Shown here one piece after another: positions 6,801-13,833 of a DNA stretch of 15,044 nucleotides. The notes beneath the pieces are model-generated. The model did no database searches. It saw nothing but the letters and a program-made list of their open reading frames with translations, and was not told where the DNA came from. Position 1 is the first letter of the stretch. The number at the start of each line of letters is the position of its first letter. This DNA is from an uncultured Flavobacteriia bacterium (lineage in GTDB: Bacteria; Bacteroidota; Bacteroidia; Flavobacteriales_D; Crocinitomicaceae): assembly GCA_937975705.1 (NCBI GenBank), contig CALJTX010000037.1, forward strand, positions 1-15,044, written 5' to 3'. Both the position numbers and the translations under genes were made by a program.

Positions 6801-8090
6801 ATGAAAATCAACAAATCTCTATTCGCGCTGCTTTTTGGCTCGCTGCAATTCGCCTCTTTTGCGCAATCGAATTATATCTACGGCGTGATGCGTACACCTG
6901 GCCAAGGCACCAACGTTGCTGCCGGTACCATTCGTTTAGGGAAACTAGATGTGAGCAACGGAGCACTTACCGCTGTGAGCCCAAATAGTTTGGCGTCTGT
7001 GATCAGTGCTACGGGTGCGGCGCTTGACCCGATTACCCAGACCTATTTTTTTCAGACGCAAACCGAATTTGTGGCGGTCAATATGCTAGACGGCCTACCT
7101 TCTGCCCAAAATGCCATGAGCAACCCCATTGCACCGAGCTATTTTGACAATTACCGTTTCAATACCAGTGACTCTACTATTTATGGTTTGGCCCGACGCT
7201 CAACCTCCACGGGTCTAGGTCAGGCCAATGGCGAGTTGTATTTAGCCACAATTGATCCGGCAACGGGTGTCATTACCCAAATATCGCCGCAATCTGTTGG
7301 GCAAATGTATGCTGTGCAGGGTTCTGCGATCAACCCCCACGAAATGGTTTATTATTATTCTAACCAAGGTAAAATCATTGGTTTGGATTTGTACAATGGG
7401 CAAGTTTATTCTGAGCAAACCATTACTTTTCCCGAAGGAGGATTGTATTTTGACAACTACACCTACAATTGTGCAGACACCACTATCTACGGGCTTGTTC
7501 GCACTTCTTCTACCATTCCGAATGTTCCGTATCTAGGGAAAATCGATCCACAAACTGGTGTAGTTACACGCGTTTCTCAGCAGCCTTTGCCGTATAACTC
7601 TTATACCATTAACGGGAGCTCTACAATTGACCCGATCAACGGTGTATATTACTTTTCGGCTTTGTTGCCACAAGGCGGCTATGCGGTTGCTGGAGTTTCT
7701 GTAACAACAGGTTTGGTGGTTTTTGAGCAATTGATCACGCCTCAAGGAGCTGCAAGCAGCGCGCTGTATTTTGACTTGTTGCGCCATCCTTCTGACTGTT
7801 TTGAAGCAGCCCCGGAGCGCCTTAATCCAAATGGCAACGGTGCTGGTTTGACTGGCATTAGCAAGTCTGCACTCAAAGTTGCGCCGAATCCGTTTGAACA
7901 ACAGTTTACTGTTTCCTCTGATCAAATGATACAAGCACTTACCCTTCGCGATGCACAAGGTAAAGTGGTAATGCAACAAGCAGCCAATAGCAACAAACTT
8001 GAAGTAGCAACAGCCTCATTGCAAAGCGGTGTGTACTTTTTGGAAGTGCAAACAGCGAGTGGTGTGGAGCTTGTGAAGGTGGTGAAGTAG
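6801..8090 (+). CDS. Secreted three-repeat protein with T9SS type A sorting domain
   Basis: 429 aa. A signal peptide (to about Ala21) directs Sec export. The C-terminal ~75 residues are a type A T9SS sorting domain (Por_Secre_tail): KVAPNPFEQQF, then LTLRDAQGKVVMQ, LQSGVYFLEV and the final VELVKVVK. This tail carries proteins across the outer membrane and is normally removed or exchanged for an anchor. Between lie three copies of a ~101-residue repeat, with IYG at 26, 127 and 229. Each has an IYGxxRx start, a (L/I)D-x(2)-G-x-(L/I/V)T strand pair, a G-(A/S)-x-(I/L)-(D/N)-P turn and aromatic strands, and closes with a YFD motif (YFDNYRFN, YFDNYTYN, YFDLLRHP). The look is beta-propeller- or sandwich-like. 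Function is unknown; it is plausibly a surface or matrix protein. It sits alone between a candidate promoter and a convergent gene. Confidence 0.92.
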   Translation: MKINKSLFALLFGSLQFASFAQSNYIYGVMRTPGQGTNVAAGTIRLGKLDVSNGALTAVSPNSLASVISATGAALDPITQTYFFQTQTEFVAVNMLDGLPSAQNAMSNPIAPSYFDNYRFNTSDSTIYGLARRSTSTGLGQANGELYLATIDPATGVITQISPQSVGQMYAVQGSAINPHEMVYYYSNQGKIIGLDLYNGQVYSEQTITFPEGGLYFDNYTYNCADTTIYGLVRTSSTIPNVPYLGKIDPQTGVVTRVSQQPLPYNSYTINGSSTIDPINGVYYFSALLPQGGYAVAGVSVTTGLVVFEQLITPQGAASSALYFDLLRHPSDCFEAAPERLNPNGNGAGLTGISKSALKVAPNPFEQQFTVSSDQMIQALTLRDAQGKVVMQQAANSNKLEVATASLQSGVYFLEVQTASGVELVKVVK

Positions 8091-8103
8091 GGGATTATGA
8101 ATG

Positions 8104-8718
8104 TTATTCTACGCTAAGGTATTCCTCAATTGCTCTCTTAGTCATGAATTGGGCTACAAAATCCTGATTTTCTGATAAAGTTTCAAGTAAATCTGAAATA
8201 AGACTTTCGAACTTGCTGTTTTGTATTGTACTAAGACAATAAAGATTGATCGGGTCGAATTTGAAATGTTTGAAGTGCTCATTGGAGAAAAAGGTTGTAA
8301 CCTGTTTTTCGTAGAGATTAAATCGTTTTGCAAACAAGCGATTTTGTTGGTTGTCCTTATCATACCATTGGCCAAAAAAGGCATAAATGATGTCGTCTTT
8401 TAGGTGTTTATCGATTTCATCGAGTACTATAAGGCAACAAGTGTTCAGTAATTTTCTTTTTTCTGAATGTGTTAAACCCATTGCCGTAATTTGATAGCGA
8501 TCAGGGTTCGATTCATGAATTTTTGGGTGGAATTTCAAAAATATAAATCCCTTGTAATCATATAGTTCTACTATATAAACTAGCTTTTTCCGAATAGAAA
8601 TTTTATATTGCTTGATGCCGGTTGCTTCAAAATAATCAACAGAGTAAGGTATGCCTGATAGATTGGCATTTTTTAAAAGGGTATAACGGAAAGATTTGTA
8701 CTGAGATTCAGAAGACAT
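8104..8718 (-). CDS. Protein of unknown function, second gene of a small two-gene unit
   Basis: 204 aa from the ATG at 8718; a TTG two codons upstream is possible but less likely. No signal peptide or membrane segment, so probably cytoplasmic. The N-terminal half alternates strands (KQYKISIRKKLVYIVELYDY, then FIFLKFHPK); the C-terminal half is helical, with aromatic-rich stretches (IIYAFFGQWYDKDNQQNR, RLFAKRFNLYEKQV). The layout of an early beta sheet, a mid-protein acidic helix (LIVLDEIDKHL) and a basic RLFAKRFNLYEK segment loosely recalls the Bacteroidota DUF6169 group, but that is from memory and weak. It follows a 53-aa gene by 31 bp on the same strand. Such small-then-larger pairs are common for toxin-antitoxin units, yet no toxin motif is visible. 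Its stop is 13 bp from the stop of the convergent type A cargo gene. Confidence 0.78.
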   Translation of the reverse strand: MSSESQYKSFRYTLLKNANLSGIPYSVDYFEATGIKQYKISIRKKLVYIVELYDYKGFIFLKFHPKIHESNPDRYQITAMGLTHSEKRKLLNTCCLIVLDEIDKHLKDDIIYAFFGQWYDKDNQQNRLFAKRFNLYEKQVTTFFSNEHFKHFKFDPINLYCLSTIQNSKFESLISDLLETLSENQDFVAQFMTKRAIEEYLSVE

Positions 8719-8749
8719 GAGCAAAACTTAATAGGTGAAGATGTAGAAG

Positions 8750-8911
8750 TTATCTTACAGCCTTATAAGCGTTTAAGCGGATACTATTGTGTTCTTCTTT
8801 CGATAAAGGCTTTATCTCTGTAGACATTATCAATTGACGAAGCTTGCTGTCTTTTGACTTGACAACAACTGGCTTTGTTTTAATAGTGTTATTAAATGAT
8901 GAGATGCCCAT
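8750..8911 (-). CDS. 53-aa basic protein of unknown function
   Basis: I place the start at the ATG at 8911, giving 53 aa. A TTG start at 8935 would add eight residues, but it falls inside the probable -7 promoter element at 8933-8940, so it is unlikely. The protein is basic in its first half (KTKPVVVKSKDSKLRQL), with a polar acidic-basic helix in the second (KPLSKEEHNSIRLNAYKAV). There is no helix-turn-helix, ribbon-helix-helix or zinc motif that I can identify. It is the first gene of a unit with the 204-aa protein (31 bp gap). Short basic proteins placed first in a pair are often antitoxins or regulators, but this is only context. The ORF is short, so a chance reading frame cannot be excluded; the promoter match in front of it argues against that. 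Confidence 0.55.
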   Translation of the reverse strand: MGISSFNNTIKTKPVVVKSKDSKLRQLIMSTEIKPLSKEEHNSIRLNAYKAVR

Positions 8912-8932
8912 TTTCTCGGGTTTATTTGAATG

Positions 8933-8940
8933 CAAAGATA
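8933..8940 (-). promoter_or_regulatory. Candidate Bacteroidota -7 element for the 53-aa/204-aa unit
   Basis: Read on the minus strand, TATCTTTG exactly matches TAnnTTTG. It lies 21 bp before the ATG at 8911 and so predicts a leader of about 12-16 nt. It supports the ATG over the TTG at 8935, which it overlaps. No clear -33 TTTG was found in the AT-rich DNA behind it. Confidence 0.42.
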
Positions 8941-9003
8941 AATTAAATTAAGTTCTAATTGAAATTCATTACATTGAAAGCGACCTCCATTCCGTAATTT
9001 CAC

Positions 9004-10260
9004 CTACTCAATCTTCCCCAACTCATCAAACTTTTGCTTCATGGTGGTGTTGCCATGCGTGAGTTTTTTGATCGTGATTTCCTCTGCCTTGTCATTGGCT
9101 AGGCGCAGTTGGTTTTCGGACCCGATGAGGTTTTCTTTGACCTTCATGAGTGCGGCAATAGACTTATCGATTTCTTTGATAGCCGTATTGTATTTTTCTG
9201 AGGCCAAATTGAAGTTGCGCGCAAAACCATCCTTGAATTTATTGAGGCGCTCTTCGAAGTTGGTGACGTCGATGTTTTGGGCCTTCACCAATGCGAGTTC
9301 GGTGCGGTAATGCAAGGAGTTGAGCGCCGCGTTGCGCAGAAGTGTAATGATCGGGATAAACGCTTGGGGGCGCACCACATACATTTTGGGGTATTTGTAA
9401 GAAACGTCCACGATGCCTGCGTTGTAAAACTCGTTTTCTGGCTCGAGCATAGACACCAAAATGGCGTATTCACAGCCTTTTTTGATGCGGTCTTCGTGGA
9501 GTTTTTTGAAAAATTCTTCGTTCTTTTTCTTGGCGCCGCCGTCTTCTTGCTCGTTTTTCATTTCAAACATGATCGAGATGAATTCGGTGCCGTCGTCGCC
9601 TGCTTCGCGGTAAATGTAATCGCCTTTGGTGCCGCCAGAAGAGTCGTTGTCTTTTTCGAAAAAGACGTTTTTGTTAAAAGCAGTGGGGCGGAGTTTATTG
9701 AATTCGATTTCGCAGTGCTGCTCCAAGCTTTCGCCAACCATTTTGGTCGAGAGTTTGGCTTTGAAGTCGCGCAAGCGCTCGATGGCTTCGTCTTTGAGGC
9801 GCAGCTCGTCGTTTTTGCGCTCGACCTCAGAGCGGAGCTTTTCTTCGAGCGCAGCCTTTTGGCTTTGCAGCTCCATGTCTTTGAGTTTTTTCTCGGTTTG
9901 GAGCTCAGCTTCTAATTTGTTTTTGTCTTGCTCTAAAACAGACACAGCTTCCTTGACCGCCAAACTTTTTTGGAGTTCAAAAGTGCTGAGCTGAGATTTC
10001 AATTCAGCAAGTTCGGTTCCAACTTTTGCCTGCAATGCAGCGAGCTCAGCATCTTTGGTCCGCAGTGCTGCCTGGAGCTTTTCGTTGGCTTGTGCATCGG
10101 CTAACTTGAGCGCTTCTTGCCGCTGGCGCTCGAGCTCTTTCTCGCGCTTTTCGAGCTCGATTTCAAATTCATGATTGCGTACCTGCTTTAAGATATCGGC
10201 ATAACCGGCGTCGTCGAGGTTAAATGTTTTAGTGCAATGCGGGCATTTGATTTCGTTCAT
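9004..10260 (-). CDS. DUF2130 protein: coiled coil with PD-(D/E)XK-like nuclease core
   Basis: 418 aa. The N-terminus has a single CPHC knuckle (6-9), enough for half a zinc site, so a dimer may share zinc. Residues about 30-170 are a long, highly charged coiled coil with heptad-like E/K/L/A runs. From about 175 follows the DUF2130 domain: KGDYIYRE (D214), a variable DDGTE loop, then FEMKNE with E233 and K235. D214 with E233-x-K235 fits the D...(D/E)xK signature of restriction-like nucleases, and I recall DUF2130 being grouped with that fold; activity is not shown. A further helical region (about 335-400) follows. It is cytoplasmic, with no signal peptide. It starts 29 bp after the transglutaminase-like gene with no evident promoter between, so it may be read through. 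G+C at 9541-9600 is 28 of 60. Confidence 0.92.
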   Translation of the reverse strand: MNEIKCPHCTKTFNLDDAGYADILKQVRNHEFEIELEKREKELERQRQEALKLADAQANEKLQAALRTKDAELAALQAKVGTELAELKSQLSTFELQKSLAVKEAVSVLEQDKNKLEAELQTEKKLKDMELQSQKAALEEKLRSEVERKNDELRLKDEAIERLRDFKAKLSTKMVGESLEQHCEIEFNKLRPTAFNKNVFFEKDNDSSGGTKGDYIYREAGDDGTEFISIMFEMKNEQEDGGAKKKNEEFFKKLHEDRIKKGCEYAILVSMLEPENEFYNAGIVDVSYKYPKMYVVRPQAFIPIITLLRNAALNSLHYRTELALVKAQNIDVTNFEERLNKFKDGFARNFNLASEKYNTAIKEIDKSIAALMKVKENLIGSENQLRLANDKAEEITIKKLTHGNTTMKQKFDELGKIE

Positions 10261-10289
10261 GTAGCGGGCTGTTTTTGGAAGAATTAAAG

Positions 10290-11114
10290 CTAAGGAATTT
10301 TTTTGGTTCGCTTCACATCCGCTATCATTTGATAGGGCTGTTTATTTTGCGCATAAAGCTCACGGGGCGTGTAGTAGGGGAGGCGCACGTATTCAGACAA
10401 GCTGAGTTTGGTTGACAGGAAGGCATCAGCAGGGTTTTCAGGGTAATGCGAGAAAATAGCATATTCCGGCTCGACAGCAAACCAATCGGCATTGAACTGC
10501 TTGACGCTCACCAGCTGCCCATTTGAGCCGCTTATGCCGTAGCCTTGGCCCCAGGTCGCATCAAAAATGCGCCATTTGCCATCCATTTGAATGGCGTTCC
10601 AGGCGTGGTTGGAGTCGTCAAAATCTTCTCCTTCTGAGTAGCCAAAGCCTTTTGCATATCCGATTACGGTTTTGATGCGCAGGCCCATGCGCAAACCAAG
10701 TTCAGTATAGAGGTCGGCAAAACCCGCACATACAGCTTTCTTGCTGCGCAACACGCCCTCGGCACTGTTGTCGGCGTAGTTGCCAGAATTGTAACTCTTG
10801 TCGTCGTAACTGATATGTGCTGCGAGCCAAACGTAGATACTGCGCGCTTTTTCGATGTCGGTAAAGGTGGCTTTTTTCAGGTATGTGGCCACTGCATCTA
10901 AGCTTGTATTGGCAGCTGCGGGGCAGGCCCGTGCGTAGGCATCAATTGTTGTGAAGGGCTTATGGTCAAAAGTAGAACGGCCAAATACAGTGCCAGCGCT
11001 CAAAAAAAATGCAGCTGCAAATAAGATAACGACGACAACCGCACCATGTGGATTTTCTTGAGCTTGATTGGCCGCACGATAGCGCGCAGAGAGAGACAAA
11101 CGTTTCATTTCCAT
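10290..11114 (-). CDS. Membrane-anchored or exported transglutaminase-like protein
   Basis: 274 aa. A hydrophobic segment at about 25-44 (VVVVILFAAAFFLSAG), preceded by a polar, Arg-containing 24-residue tail, acts as an uncleaved anchor or long signal. The domain that follows has the papain-like transglutaminase core: Cys129 in KKAVCAGFADLYTELG, His170 in SNHAWNAIQ and Asp185 in RIFDATWG, giving the full Cys-His-Asp triad. In bacteria this family is mostly peptidase- or amidase-like and not a cross-linker; the substrate is unknown. IYVWLAAHISYD (93-104) is the usual helix ahead of the catalytic Cys. Two Met starts exist (11114 and 11108); I use the longer. The DUF2130 gene begins 29 bp downstream; the OmpA gene ends 69 bp upstream. 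Confidence 0.9.
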   Translation of the reverse strand: MEMKRLSLSARYRAANQAQENPHGAVVVVILFAAAFFLSAGTVFGRSTFDHKPFTTIDAYARACPAAANTSLDAVATYLKKATFTDIEKARSIYVWLAAHISYDDKSYNSGNYADNSAEGVLRSKKAVCAGFADLYTELGLRMGLRIKTVIGYAKGFGYSEGEDFDDSNHAWNAIQMDGKWRIFDATWGQGYGISGSNGQLVSVKQFNADWFAVEPEYAIFSHYPENPADAFLSTKLSLSEYVRLPYYTPRELYAQNKQPYQMIADVKRTKKIP

Positions 11115-11121
11115 GAGTTTA

Positions 11122-11161
11122 TAGGGTGAGTAAGAAAGTTTGGAGAAGCTTCTATACCCTA
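11122..11161. repeat. Nested inverted repeats between the OmpA and transglutaminase genes
   Basis: TAGGGT (11122-11127) pairs with ACCCTA (11156-11161), and the perfect 10-bp palindrome AGAAGCTTCT (11144-11153) lies inside the loop. No T-tract follows on the minus strand, so this is not a standard terminator. It may be a regulatory site or a chance structure. Confidence 0.3.
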
Positions 11162-11183
11162 CAATGGAAGGAGGCGTTTTTGG

Positions 11184-12890
11184 TTACAGTTTCACTACGA
11201 CACGTCGGTTTTTTGCACGACCTTGTGGTGTTGCATTATCTGCAATAGGTCGTGTTTCACCTTGGCCAATTACTTTAATGGTTTGCGGATCAAAACCAGC
11301 ATTGATCAGTAATTGAGCTACGGCATTGGCGCGTTTTAAAGAGAGTTGTTGGTTGTATTTAGCTGCACCTTTACTATCTGTGTGCCCTTCAATGACAATG
11401 ACACCCTTATATGATTTTACTTTCTGAGCAAAAGCTTTCAAGCGCAGTAATTCTTCTTCATTGAGTTCAAAACGGTCAAAACCAAAATAAAAATCAATCG
11501 GGTAGGTTTGTGCCATCAGTTGGGAAACCACAGCATCTTTTACTTCGTAATGGGCTATGATTTCGTTGAGGTCGCCGGAGGCAATTACCCCGTTATTGAC
11601 GAAAGGCTTGAGTTTTTGTTCAAAGAATGCTTGTTCGACCGGAACTGTATTTTGTTGTTTGCCAAACAAAGTGGTAGCGCTTACTTGTTGATCAAGTAGC
11701 TTTTGGCCAGCGGTTGGTAATTTGTCCATGAAGGCCTCTGGCACGTAGGTAGACTGTTGATTGAGCACATCTTCATGGAATTGAATCTTTTCATCAAAGC
11801 TTAGAAAGGAAGAGCTATCGACATAGGCTGTGATGTCTTGCTGGCGCTTGTTCATTTCTTGCATGAGTGCAAGCATTTGCTTTTCTTGTTGCTCTAATTT
11901 AGCTATTGCCTCAGCGATAAGAAGGGCTTCAGGAGAATCAGGACTAAACTGATTGTAGAGCTTTTTCATTTTTGAAATGAGCTCTTGCAACGCAGGGTCG
12001 GCAACAATTGGCGTTTGATTGACTGCCGGGATATAAAATTCTAGGATGTCGTCTTGTTTGCCTTCAGATGAACGGTTCGAGGCAAAATAACCGCGTTGTT
12101 TTTGAGAATAGATGAGTGCGAAATCGTCAAAAGGAGAGTTGAATGGTTCGGCAAGTGCAGTGGCTTGACCTGTGAAATTCCAGCTATACAGATCGAGCCC
12201 GCCCATTCCATTCAACCTATTTGAAGAAAAGTAGAGTGTGCCGTCATGCACAGCGGCAAATAGGTCGTTTGCAGTACTATTTACCCTAATTAAAGCTTCA
12301 GGTTTGCCGAATGTTCCTTTTGTAAAAGAGATGCGAAAGATGTCAAAACCAGAAGAATCGCCAGCGACGTCACTCGAGAAATAAAGGGTTGCGGTGTTGT
12401 CGTCAAAATAGGGGTGCATACAGCTGTACTCCTTGCTGTTCAATGGAAATGCTTGCGGGTCGGTAAAGGTGCCGTCAGGGAGTTCTTTTGACCAGTAAAT
12501 CCCCATCATACCGTGTTGGTAACCTTCACTGGTATTCGAAAAGAATAAAACGGAATCTTTAACTGAATAAGAAATAGGCCCGTCGTACCATTGAGAATTG
12601 ATAGATACCGCTTCCCCTAAATCGTTTTTGACGAGTTTGGCATCTTCAAACTTACAGTTATTGACTGCCAATACATCGGTAAATCTGTAGCCACTGTATT
12701 TGTCTCTTTTTTTGACGGACGTACTGTCTTTATAATCAGAAACAAAAAACAATTTTTCTTTAAACACCCGCACCGCGTAGTCGTTGCCTGTCGAGTTGAA
12801 ACAAGCTGGATTGATCAGGACACTTTTTTCTTGTTGCCCAAAAAGTGCAAGCGCGCTAAAAAAGATGATCAATAAGGATAATCTTTTCAT
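11184..12890 (-). CDS. OmpA-family protein with PD40-like repeats
   Basis: 568 aa. Signal peptide to about residue 19 (MKRLSLLIIFFSALALFG). Residues about 25-290 contain WD40/PD40-like beta-propeller blades: repeated LYFSS(D/N) and FFSN strands such as TLYFSSDVAGDSSGFDIFRI and TLYFSSNRLNGMGGLDLYSW. A helical, Gln/Glu/Met-rich segment (about 295-355) links to the OmpA C-terminal domain (about 463-568): FYFGFDRFELNEEE, IEGHTDSKG, LSLKRANAV, and GQGETRPIAD. The Asp in HTDSKG and the Arg in LSLKRA are the residues that hold diaminopimelate of peptidoglycan. The role is to anchor an outer-membrane complex to the cell wall. It follows PorP/SprF by 5 bp and is the last gene of the cassette. The layout resembles T9SS accessory OmpA proteins such as PorE, but equivalence is not claimed. 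Confidence 0.94.
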   Translation of the reverse strand: MKRLSLLIIFFSALALFGQQEKSVLINPACFNSTGNDYAVRVFKEKLFFVSDYKDSTSVKKRDKYSGYRFTDVLAVNNCKFEDAKLVKNDLGEAVSINSQWYDGPISYSVKDSVLFFSNTSEGYQHGMMGIYWSKELPDGTFTDPQAFPLNSKEYSCMHPYFDDNTATLYFSSDVAGDSSGFDIFRISFTKGTFGKPEALIRVNSTANDLFAAVHDGTLYFSSNRLNGMGGLDLYSWNFTGQATALAEPFNSPFDDFALIYSQKQRGYFASNRSSEGKQDDILEFYIPAVNQTPIVADPALQELISKMKKLYNQFSPDSPEALLIAEAIAKLEQQEKQMLALMQEMNKRQQDITAYVDSSSFLSFDEKIQFHEDVLNQQSTYVPEAFMDKLPTAGQKLLDQQVSATTLFGKQQNTVPVEQAFFEQKLKPFVNNGVIASGDLNEIIAHYEVKDAVVSQLMAQTYPIDFYFGFDRFELNEEELLRLKAFAQKVKSYKGVIVIEGHTDSKGAAKYNQQLSLKRANAVAQLLINAGFDPQTIKVIGQGETRPIADNATPQGRAKNRRVVVKL

Positions 12891-12895
12891 GAAGC

Positions 12896-13822
12896 TTAGT
12901 TGAAAAATCGTGGGTTGCGGAATCCGAAGGTTTTCTTGCTTTTGCCAAAGTTAACACGCAAAGCGAGTTCATGTGATTGTGCGCTCGCTCTATTGAGTTT
13001 GGTAGTAGGGTAAGTATAGGCATATCCAATGTACATCCCGTTGTCGAGTTCTACACCAAAAATAGCACCGGCACCTCCGTTCAATTGGTAAGTAAGGCCG
13101 AAATCAATGCGCTTGTCATAAGTGAAAACACTTGTGAAATCTAAATAGGGAGGGAAAGACTTCACATATCGGTAAACCAAATTAGGTCTAAATTGCCAAT
13201 CTTTTTTCAAGTCAATAACGCCACCTGTATAGGCAACAAAGCTACTGCTATGAACAAATTGATCCATATTGACATTCGCAAAACTTACTTTTCCAATGAG
13301 GGGTTGTGAAATACCAAAGTAGAAATTCTTGCTATACAATAAACCTCCCAATCCAGCTCTGAGCTGTGTGCCTGAATTGAGGACAGATTGCATGTGTGGG
13401 TCGTTTACAATTGTGGTATTCAATGACGTTAAATCCACGGCAACGTTAGACATCATGGCAGACAAACCAACTGAAGCAACCCATTTTCTGTTGAGTTTCA
13501 AGTGGTAAGCGCCTGACACACCAATACGGCTTGTTTTTACAGGTCCGATTTCGTCGTTCACGGCTACAAATCCCAGACCCATTTGGTCTGAAACATTGAA
13601 ATTACCTGTTGCACTCAGTGTTTTAGGTGCACCCTGAATACCTACCCATGAATTGATTCCATGAACAGTGACTTGGTTGCGTTCTACTGCACCGGTTTGA
13701 GCCGGGTTCAAAATAATTGCATTGAACTGGTTCTGACGAAAAGAGGGGTCAGATTGTGCATTTGCCTGTTGTAATACTGCAACGACAAAAAGGCTAAGAA
13801 TATTGATTTTGATAAATTGCAT
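12896..13822 (-). CDS. T9SS outer-membrane protein, PorP/SprF family
   Basis: 308 aa with a signal peptide ending near Ala22 (ANAQSDP). The mature N-terminus has the family hallmark QNQFNAIILNPAQTGA, followed by alternating amphipathic strands of a beta-barrel (GLGFVAVNDEIGP, GVSGAYHLKLNRKWVASVG, and a long run to NFGKSKKTFGFRNPRFFN). PorP/SprF proteins help export, attach or move particular T9SS cargo, and genomes carry many paralogues, each often paired with its own type B cargo. Here the cargo gene lies 11 bp upstream and the OmpA gene 5 bp downstream, so the three form an operon. The length is normal for the family. Which substrate it serves is inferred from position only. Confidence 0.95.
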   Translation of the reverse strand: MQFIKINILSLFVVAVLQQANAQSDPSFRQNQFNAIILNPAQTGAVERNQVTVHGINSWVGIQGAPKTLSATGNFNVSDQMGLGFVAVNDEIGPVKTSRIGVSGAYHLKLNRKWVASVGLSAMMSNVAVDLTSLNTTIVNDPHMQSVLNSGTQLRAGLGGLLYSKNFYFGISQPLIGKVSFANVNMDQFVHSSSFVAYTGGVIDLKKDWQFRPNLVYRYVKSFPPYLDFTSVFTYDKRIDFGLTYQLNGGAGAIFGVELDNGMYIGYAYTYPTTKLNRASAQSHELALRVNFGKSKKTFGFRNPRFFN

Positions 13823-13833
13823 AGCGCTAATTT

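Noticed and set aside
7533..7979. Minus-strand open frame within the type A cargo gene
   Set aside because: It is antisense to a firmly identified secreted protein and shows no domain or signal of its own.
9277..9994. Long plus-strand open frames opposite the DUF2130 gene
   Set aside because: They are low-complexity (Phe/Val/Ala or Ser-rich) mirror frames of the coiled-coil gene, with no domain of their own.
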